Shown here: in pieces, positions 58,747 through 64,000 of the stretch
Layout of the letters: the number at the start of each line of letters is the position of its first letter
How positions within the stretch are numbered: position 1 is the first letter of the stretch
Assembly (NCBI RefSeq): GCF_000300855.1
Contig: NZ_ALJF01000004.1
Location: 248,001-312,000 of the forward strand
Direction: 5' to 3'
DNA length: 64,000 nt
Source: Agrobacterium albertimagni AOL15
GTDB lineage: Bacteria; Pseudomonadota; Alphaproteobacteria; Rhizobiales; Rhizobiaceae
Made by a program: the position numbers and the translations under genes
Notes under the pieces: model-generated
Database searches by the model: none
What the model saw: only the letters and a program-made list of their open reading frames with translations
What the model was told of the DNA's origin: nothing

Positions 58747-59763
58747 ATGAGCCGCGAAACGCTGAAGACCCTGTTCCATCCCTTCGTCACGGAAACCGTC
58801 GCCCTTCCCGAAGCGGGAAGCCGTTACCTGTTTCTCGGAGCCGAGGCAGGATTTGCCAAGCCCGAGGGCTTCGCCGCAGAACTGACCGTGGTTCAGGATT
58901 TCCGCCCGGAATTCCGGCGCCTCGAAGCCAGCCACCTTCAACCGGTTCCGACAGCGGACGGCGAAGGCTATGACGGTGCCCTCATCCTCTGCGGCAAGCA
59001 CAAGGGCGTCAACGAGGATCGCGTTGCCGAAGCGCTGAATCGGGTGAAGGCGGGCGGGATGATCCTGGTCGCAGGTGCCAAGGAGGACGGCATCCTGCCT
59101 CTGCGCAAACAGCTGGACCGGCTCGGCCTCGCACCGGAATCCATGCCGAAATACCATGGCGTCGTCGTCTGGTTCAGCGCGCCTCAAGATGCATCGGCAA
59201 TCGTTTCGACGCTGTCCGCAAAGCCGGTGACGGTCGACGGACGCTTCGAGACACGCTCCGGTCTCTTTTCCCACGCCCATGCCGATGAAGGCTCGGAACT
59301 GCTCGCAAGCCGCCTGCCGACGAACTTCGACGGCAATGCAGCCGATTTCGGCGCAGGCTGGGGCTATCTCTCGGTCATGCTGGCCGACGCTGCGCCCCGC
59401 ACCAATCGCATCGATCTATTCGAAGCGAGCCACGAGGCTCTGGAGCATGCCAAGCGCAATCTGGCGCGCAACTGCCCCGATCTGACGGCACGGTTCTTCT
59501 GGCAGGATCTCGGCAACGAGCCGCCGAAGGAGAAGTACGATCTCGTCATCATGAACCCGCCCTTCCATGAGGGCCACGCCGCCGAGCCGTCTATCGGTGC
59601 CGCGATGATCAAGGCAGCCGCGGATTCGCTGCGCGGCGGCGGTGACCTTCTGATGGTGGCAAATCGGGGTTTGCCCTATGAGCCCGTGCTGGCTGAGCAT
59701 TTCAAGCAGTCTGGCGAAGTCTGCCGGAATGCGCGTTTCAAGGTCCTCTGGGCGAAGCGCTGA
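58747..59763 (+). CDS. RsmC-like 16S rRNA guanine-N2 methyltransferase
   Basis: 338 residues. Class I SAM-dependent methyltransferase in the C-terminal half: NAADFGAGWGYLSVMLA (SAM loop), DLFEASHEALEHAKRNL, and catalytic NPPFHEGHA near 278. The N-terminal half is the partly degenerate twin typical of RsmC. It modifies 16S rRNA, probably at G1207. The start is ATG 58747, 26 nt after the pnp terminator. Confidence 0.85.
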   Translation: MSRETLKTLFHPFVTETVALPEAGSRYLFLGAEAGFAKPEGFAAELTVVQDFRPEFRRLEASHLQPVPTADGEGYDGALILCGKHKGVNEDRVAEALNRVKAGGMILVAGAKEDGILPLRKQLDRLGLAPESMPKYHGVVVWFSAPQDASAIVSTLSAKPVTVDGRFETRSGLFSHAHADEGSELLASRLPTNFDGNAADFGAGWGYLSVMLADAAPRTNRIDLFEASHEALEHAKRNLARNCPDLTARFFWQDLGNEPPKEKYDLVIMNPPFHEGHAAEPSIGAAMIKAAADSLRGGGDLLMVANRGLPYEPVLAEHFKQSGEVCRNARFKVLWAKR

Positions 59764-59840
59764 CACAAAAGCGATCGTGATCGAGAGGGCGCGGACTTAG
59801 ACTACGCGCCCCTCGACTCAGGGTCAGGCCTGCCTTAGCA

Positions 59841-59871
59841 TCTGGCGCCAACAGCTTCACTTCTGGCGCCA
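59841..59871 (+). promoter_or_regulatory. two direct TCTGGCGCCA boxes upstream of the AraC gene
   Basis: TCTGGCGCCA occurs at 59841-59850 and again at 59862-59871, 21 bp apart, i.e. about two turns of the helix, so both lie on one DNA face. The inner TGGCGCCA is itself a palindrome. The second copy lies 8 bp before the ATG of the AraC-type regulator and likely forms its operator. Confidence 0.55.
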
Positions 59872-59879
59872 GCGGTCAC

Positions 59880-60902
59880 ATGCCTTCTCGGAATCTCACC
59901 GATGAATTGACCACCGTGGCCGGCCTCGCTTCAGCGGTGGTCGAGCATGCCCAGTCCTATGGCATCGACATAAAGCCCATTTGCAAGGCGCTGGAGATCG
60001 ATCCGCAGATTTTCCAGAGCTTGACTGCCCGCATCAGCCTTGATCGCCTGTGCAGGCTCCTGGAGACCTGCGCTCTCCTGTCCGACGACGAGGCATTCGG
60101 GCTCACAAGCATCACGCGTTATGAGGCGGGCTCGACCGGTCCATTCGGCTACGGCTTGATGGCGGCGCCGACAGGGCTGGATTTCGTCCAGTTTCTCGAC
60201 GACCACATCCAGTATGTGACCCATACCAGCTATTCCAAGCTGACGCTCGACGAGCGCGGTGCGCATCTCGCCTGGACCTTTGCTCCCATCATCGTGAAAC
60301 GCGATCAGTATGTCGACATGTCGGTCGGGCTTGTCATGCAACGGGCCCAAGCCTTTGCCACCAGCGACAGTATCGAAGTTCAACTGGAAAGACCGGCTCC
60401 CCGCAATCACAAGCCCTTCCGGCAATTGCTGTCGCGACGCGTGAGCTTCGGCGCACGCCTGAACTGCGTGCATTTTCCGCCCAGCTTCCTTCAGGCCTTA
60501 AACCCCACCGGTGACCGCAGGCTATTCGAACTGATGGATCTGCAATGTCGGAGCCTGAGACCGCCGACGCCGGAGAAAAGCGCTGATTTCCTGGAGCAGG
60601 TCCGTCGCTACCTGCTGCTGCACGTGTCGGATGACGATTATCCGCTCGCGGAGATCGCCCCCTATTTCGGCTTATCGGAAAGGACGTTCCAGCGCCGTTT
60701 GGCGGGCCACGGGACAAGTCTCAACGAGCTCAGGGATCACATCCGCAAGGAGGTCAGCTTCAATCTGTTGACCGAAAGTGAACTGCCGATCTCGGAAATC
60801 TGCTACAGGCTCGGCTATTCCGCGCCGAGCGCCTTCACGCGCTCCGTCACGCGATGGTTCGGCACCACGCCGACGGAAGTGCGCGAGCGGAAGTCTGCCT
60901 GA
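59880..60902 (+). CDS. AraC-family transcriptional regulator
   Basis: 340 residues. The N-terminal about 230 residues form the AraC-binding-type domain (SYGIDIKPICKALEIDP), and the C-terminal about 100 contain the two helix-turn-helix motifs: YFGLSERTFQRRLAGHGTS and ISEICYRLGYSAPSAFTRSVTRWFG. Effector unknown. The first helix-turn-helix follows the usual pattern. Paired TCTGGCGCCA sites upstream suggest autoregulation. Nothing downstream within 200 bp is an evident target. Confidence 0.9.
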   Translation: MPSRNLTDELTTVAGLASAVVEHAQSYGIDIKPICKALEIDPQIFQSLTARISLDRLCRLLETCALLSDDEAFGLTSITRYEAGSTGPFGYGLMAAPTGLDFVQFLDDHIQYVTHTSYSKLTLDERGAHLAWTFAPIIVKRDQYVDMSVGLVMQRAQAFATSDSIEVQLERPAPRNHKPFRQLLSRRVSFGARLNCVHFPPSFLQALNPTGDRRLFELMDLQCRSLRPPTPEKSADFLEQVRRYLLLHVSDDDYPLAEIAPYFGLSERTFQRRLAGHGTSLNELRDHIRKEVSFNLLTESELPISEICYRLGYSAPSAFTRSVTRWFGTTPTEVRERKSA

Positions 60903-61110
60903 TGGCCGCGGAAACTTGACAAGGGCGGCGCGATCCGCCCTAATTGAGGGATCAAAGCGCTTTCAGCGCTGAATTCCCCTTCTTTTAGCGTGTTCGGATA
61001 AGTGGTTGGCGTGCGATGTCAACGACGCCATTCCAGCAGAATGCTATGAGCGCCGCCTGACGACCTGATGGATATCAAGTCGACCTTTCTCCATTGCGGC
61101 AACGAAAATC

Positions 61111-61374
61111 ATGAAAACCGATACCAAACGGGCAATCGGACGATCGCCTGCTGTTTCGATCCTCTCGGATCGCGAAATCCGCTGCCTGCAGCTCGTGGCT
61201 GAGGGCATGCGGTCGGACGAGGCTGCGAATGCGCTCGTGCTGTCACGGGAAGAGGTGAACCAGGCTCTGGTCAGTGCTCAAGAGAAGCTCGAAGCGAGCA
61301 ATCTGATGCATGCGGTGAGCCTCGCCATGCTGATCGGCGTCATCGACCATACCGATCCTCATCAACCGAAGTAA
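61111..61374 (+). CDS. small LuxR-type helix-turn-helix protein without sensor domain
   Basis: 87 residues. LSDREIRCLQLVAEGMRSDEAANALVLSREEVNQALVSAQEKLEASNLMHAVSLAM follows the LuxR C-terminal DNA-binding pattern (E-x-x-x-L-x-x-x-A-x-G). No autoinducer or receiver domain. Weak fit to the turn (normally TNKEIAxxL), so DNA binding is likely but unproved. It lies alone 208 bp after the AraC gene and is followed by a good terminator. Confidence 0.75.
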   Translation: MKTDTKRAIGRSPAVSILSDREIRCLQLVAEGMRSDEAANALVLSREEVNQALVSAQEKLEASNLMHAVSLAMLIGVIDHTDPHQPK

Positions 61375-61412
61375 GCCGAACTCCCACGGCTGGCGGACCA
61401 CTTCGGATGAAC

Positions 61413-61442
61413 GCCTGGCGCGGCAACGCGCCAGGCTTTTTT
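61413..61442 (+). terminator. terminator after the small LuxR-type gene
   Basis: GCCTGGCGCG/CGCGCCAGGC, a 10-bp perfect stem, loop GCAA, then six T. Confidence 0.93.
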
Positions 61443-61460
61443 GTTTGGACGTCTAAAAGA

Positions 61461-62684
61461 TCAGCCTTGATGGCGCTGGAATACCAGCGTGGCATTGGTA
61501 CCGCCGAAGCCGAAGGAATTCGACAGCACGGTATCGATCTTGGCATTGTCGATGCGCTTGCGGACAACCGGCACGCCCTCGAATTCCGGATCGAGCTCGA
61601 TGATGTGCGCACTTTCGCCGATGAAGCCGGCCTGCATCATCAGCAGGCCATAGATCGATTCCTGCACGCCGGCGGCACCCAGCGAGTGACCGGTCAGCGA
61701 CTTGGTCGACTGGATGTGCGGGATCTTGTCGCCGAAAACTTCGCGGATCGCACCGATTTCCTTGCTATCACCCACCGGCGTCGAAGTGCCATGGGTGTTG
61801 ATGTAATCGACATCGCCCTTCACGGTGGACAGCGCCTGACGCATGCAGCGGATCGCGCCTTCGCCCGAGGGAGCGACCATGTCGTAGCCGTCGGACGTCG
61901 CACCATAGCCGACGACTTCGGCATAGATCTTGGCGCCACGAGCCTTGGCATGCTCCAGCTCTTCGAGAACCAGAACGCCGGCGCCACCGGCGATGACGAA
62001 GCCGTCGCGCGAGACGTCGTAGGCACGCGAGGCGCTCGACGGCGTGTCGTTATACTTCGACGACATGGCGCCCATGGCGTCGAAGAGGCTGGACATGGTC
62101 CAGTCGAGATCTTCGTGGCCGCCGGCAAAGACCATGTCCTGCTTGCCCCACTGGATCATCTCGTAGGCATTGCCGATGCAATGCGCCGAGGTCGAGCAGG
62201 CGGACGAGATCGAGTAGTTGACGCCGTGCAGCTTGAACCAGGTGGCAAGCGTTGCGGACGCCGTCGACGACATGGCCTTCGGCACGGCGAAGGGGCCGAT
62301 GCGCTTCGGGCTGTTGTTCTGGCGAACGATATCGGCGGCTTCGACGATCTGCTTGGTCGACGGACCGCCCGAACCCATGATGATGCCGACGCGCTCGTTC
62401 TGCTGATAGTCGGCCTCTTCCAGACCGGCGTCTGCGATCGCCTGCTTCATCGCCACGTGGTTCCAGGCACCACCCTGAGACAGGAAGCGCATGGCACGGC
62501 GGTCGACCAAGTCGGTCGGATCCAGATCGGGCTTGCCCCAGACCTGGCACTTGAAGCCGTGTTCGGCGAAATCGGGAGAAAAGGTGATGCCCGACTTGGC
62601 GTCACGCAGCGATGCCGTGACTTCGGCGGCATCGGCACCGATGGAGGACACGATGCCAAGACCTGTTACTACAACCCGTCTCAT
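61461..62684 (-). CDS. fabB: beta-ketoacyl-ACP synthase I
   Basis: 407 residues. Elongates acyl chains in fatty acid synthesis, including unsaturated ones made by FabA. Active site Cys in [12 protein letters not shown] near 165, His in [13 protein letters not shown] and His in [12 protein letters not shown], plus the ending [12 protein letters not shown]. The gene lies 44 nt downstream of fabA on the same strand, as expected for the unsaturated fatty acid pair. Confidence 0.96.
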   Translation of the reverse strand: MRRVVVTGLGIVSSIGADAAEVTASLRDAKSGITFSPDFAEHGFKCQVWGKPDLDPTDLVDRRAMRFLSQGGAWNHVAMKQAIADAGLEEADYQQNERVGIIMGSGGPSTKQIVEAADIVRQNNSPKRIGPFAVPKAMSSTASATLATWFKLHGVNYSISSACSTSAHCIGNAYEMIQWGKQDMVFAGGHEDLDWTMSSLFDAMGAMSSKYNDTPSSASRAYDVSRDGFVIAGGAGVLVLEELEHAKARGAKIYAEVVGYGATSDGYDMVAPSGEGAIRCMRQALSTVKGDVDYINTHGTSTPVGDSKEIGAIREVFGDKIPHIQSTKSLTGHSLGAAGVQESIYGLLMMQAGFIGESAHIIELDPEFEGVPVVRKRIDNAKIDTVLSNSFGFGGTNATLVFQRHQG

Positions 62685-62728
62685 CTCTCAGACCTTCTTT
62701 ATAAACTTCAGGTGCGGACAGGGCCGGT

Positions 62729-63244
62729 TCAGGCCGTCTTGTCCTTCGACAGACCGACGCGCAGGTCGGATGCCTGGTAGATAGTTTCGCCATCGGCCTT
62801 TAACCAGCCATCGGCCGTGCCGAGCACCAAGCGACCGCGCATGACGCGCTTGAAGTCGATCCCGTATTCGAGAAGTTTGGTCTCGGGGCGCACCATGCCC
62901 TTGAACTTCACTTCGCCCGTCGACAGCGCCATGCCGCGACCGGGCTCACCGAGCCAGCCGAGGAAGAAGCCGGTCAGCTGCCACATGCCATCGAGGCCAA
63001 GGCAGCCGGGCATGATGGGGTTGCCCTGGAAATGGCAAGGGAAATACCAATCATCGGGGCGCACGTCGTATTCCGCGCGGATATAGCCCTTGTCGAAGGC
63101 GCCACCGGTTTCGGAAATGTCGGTGATCCGGTGAACCATCAGCATGGGCGGCAGAGGAAGCTGCGCGTTGCCCTCGCCAAAGAGTTCACCGCGGCCGCAG
63201 GCGAGGATTTCGTCGTAGTTGTAGCTGGATTGTCTCGTAACCAT
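62729..63244 (-). CDS. fabA: 3-hydroxydecanoyl-ACP dehydratase/isomerase
   Basis: 171 residues, usual length. Dehydrates beta-hydroxydecanoyl-ACP and isomerises the product to cis-3-decenoyl-ACP, starting unsaturated fatty acid synthesis. Catalytic His in [18 protein letters not shown] with the Asp of the second active-site. GGGGGAAGAAGAAG precedes ATG 63244, and the frame open to 63340 has no family match. Divergent from irr. Confidence 0.97.
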   Translation of the reverse strand: MVTRQSSYNYDEILACGRGELFGEGNAQLPLPPMLMVHRITDISETGGAFDKGYIRAEYDVRPDDWYFPCHFQGNPIMPGCLGLDGMWQLTGFFLGWLGEPGRGMALSTGEVKFKGMVRPETKLLEYGIDFKRVMRGRLVLGTADGWLKADGETIYQASDLRVGLSKDKTA

Positions 63245-63464
63245 TGTTCTTCTTCTTCCCCCCTCTGCTTCACATATCCGGGACCCATTAGAGCAAGACG
63301 GTGGCAAATTGAAGCCCCGCAGCCACTCGGCTGGTTCCATGAGGCCTTGCCGGCCTCATCCTCATATCATCGTCGCATACAGTAAGGAAAAGGGCATCAC
63401 CAGACCCGAAGCGTCAAAAACCGCCCAACGGCAGGCGTCTCAAGGCTTCTCGCTACCGTTACTA
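63245..63464. other. divergent intergenic region between fabA and irr
   Basis: No gene seen. It must hold the fabA promoter on the minus strand, but I find no strong -35/-10 pair there. AT-rich stretches near 63400-63480 lead into the irr promoter. No clear Fur-box or iron-control palindrome stands out by eye. Confidence 0.4.
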
Positions 63465-63492
63465 TTGAAAGAGCCTGATTTTGCAGCTATAT
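63465..63492 (+). promoter_or_regulatory. promoter of irr
   Basis: TTGAAA (63465-63470), 16-nt spacer, CTATAT (63487-63492). A -10 identical to the rhizobial consensus. Transcription would start near 63499, giving a 49-nt leader to ATG 63548. Confidence 0.6.
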
Positions 63493-63547
63493 CGACACTT
63501 GTGGATGCTTGTGCATGCTACGTAACGACTGGAGTGCGTCTTTGACG

Positions 63548-63964
63548 ATGGCAACCTGCCAAACGGGTATCGAACTGAAACTGCGCCGCTCGGGCCTGCG
63601 CCCGACGAAGCAGCGCATTGCGCTGGCTGGCCTTCTGTTCGCCAAGGGTGACCGCCACCTGACCGTCGAAGAACTGCATGAAGAGGCGATATCCGCCGAT
63701 TTCCCGGTCTCGCTTGCGACCGTTTACAACACACTGCACCAGTTCACCGAAGCGGGACTGATCCGCGTCCTCGCGGTCGAAAGCTCCAAGACCTATTTCG
63801 ACACGAACGTGTCCGACCATCACCATTTCTTCGTCGAAGGCGAGAACAAGGTGCTGGATATCCCGGTCAACAACATCAGCATCGACAATCTGCCGCCACC
63901 GCCGGAAGGCATGGAAATCGCGCATGTCGACGTTGTGATCCGGCTGCGCCCCAAGCAGGGCTGA
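63548..63964 (+). CDS. irr: iron response regulator Irr (Fur family)
   Basis: 138 residues. Winged helix LRRSGLRPTKQRIALAGLLF to SLATVYNTLHQFTEAGLI, and the His cluster SDHHHFFVEG that binds heme or metal. Represses or activates iron and heme genes according to heme supply in Rhizobiales. The N-terminal heme regulatory Cys-Pro motif of Bradyrhizobium Irr is absent, as is common in Rhizobiaceae. ATG 63548 gives the usual N-terminus; a GTG-led frame to 63509 adds 13 residues. Divergent from fabA-fabB. Confidence 0.92.
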   Translation: MATCQTGIELKLRRSGLRPTKQRIALAGLLFAKGDRHLTVEELHEEAISADFPVSLATVYNTLHQFTEAGLIRVLAVESSKTYFDTNVSDHHHFFVEGENKVLDIPVNNISIDNLPPPPEGMEIAHVDVVIRLRPKQG

Positions 63965-64000
63965 AACTCTCCCTCGCCTGCCCTCACATGACCTCATCCG

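Overview
The window looks like a core chromosomal segment of a Rhizobiaceae alphaproteobacterium (Rhizobium/Agrobacterium/Sinorhizobium relative). I infer this from an Irr-type Fur regulator beside fabA-fabB, CTTGnn-N17-CTATAT promoters, a RpoH-type promoter at dnaK, the nudC-HIT-ffs-dnaX-ybaB-recR order, a 211-residue GpmA, and a three-hairpin small-RNA-like element between polA and a marR gene, where I recall the rhizobial alpha-r7 family lies. I see no phage, insertion sequence, CRISPR array, tRNA or rRNA. It is mostly housekeeping DNA with a few inserted accessory genes.

Region by region. 1-8.6 kb (minus strand): 5' part of pncB, a small membrane protein, a 2-hydroxyacid dehydrogenase, and a yejABEF-type peptide/microcin C importer operon, interrupted between yejE and yejF by a two-gene PIN-domain toxin-antitoxin-like pair. 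8.8-14.8 kb (plus): mepA, mgsA, glk, an ABC exporter, dapB, gpmA. 14.8-18.7 kb (minus): pcaD-like hydrolase and polA. 18.7-24.3 kb: candidate sRNA, marR, an M20 peptidase, a YbaK deacylase and a class A penicillin-binding protein. 24.4-28.1 kb: RpoH-type promoter, dnaK, a small exported protein, dnaJ. 28.1-36.3 kb: membrane protein/TetR pair, slyX, recF, moeB, GNAT, a second hydroxyacid dehydrogenase, an SH3 protein, a PfkB sugar/nucleoside kinase and an AEC transporter. 36.3-40.3 kb: membrane-anchored cytochrome c, kdsB, pheA, nudC, HIT protein. 40.3-46.4 kb: SRP RNA, dnaX, ybaB, a hydrolase, a MOSC protein, recR, a lytic transglycosylase. 46.4-58.7 kb: an MFS transporter, then the long translation/RNA operon rimP-nusA-ylxR-infB-(unknown membrane gene)-rbfA-truB, then rpsO and pnp. 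58.7-64 kb: RsmC-like methyltransferase, AraC regulator, small LuxR-type HTH protein, fabB, fabA and irr.

The least expected items are the PIN pair inside the yej importer, an unrecognised 144-residue membrane protein coupled by stop/start overlaps between infB and rbfA, a small exported protein overlapping dnaK and preceding dnaJ, the C-rich three-hairpin RNA at about 18.9-19.0 kb, an attenuator-like leader before rimP, and two identical TCTGGCGCCA boxes 21 bp apart before the AraC gene. All calls come from reading the sequence; no database search was run.
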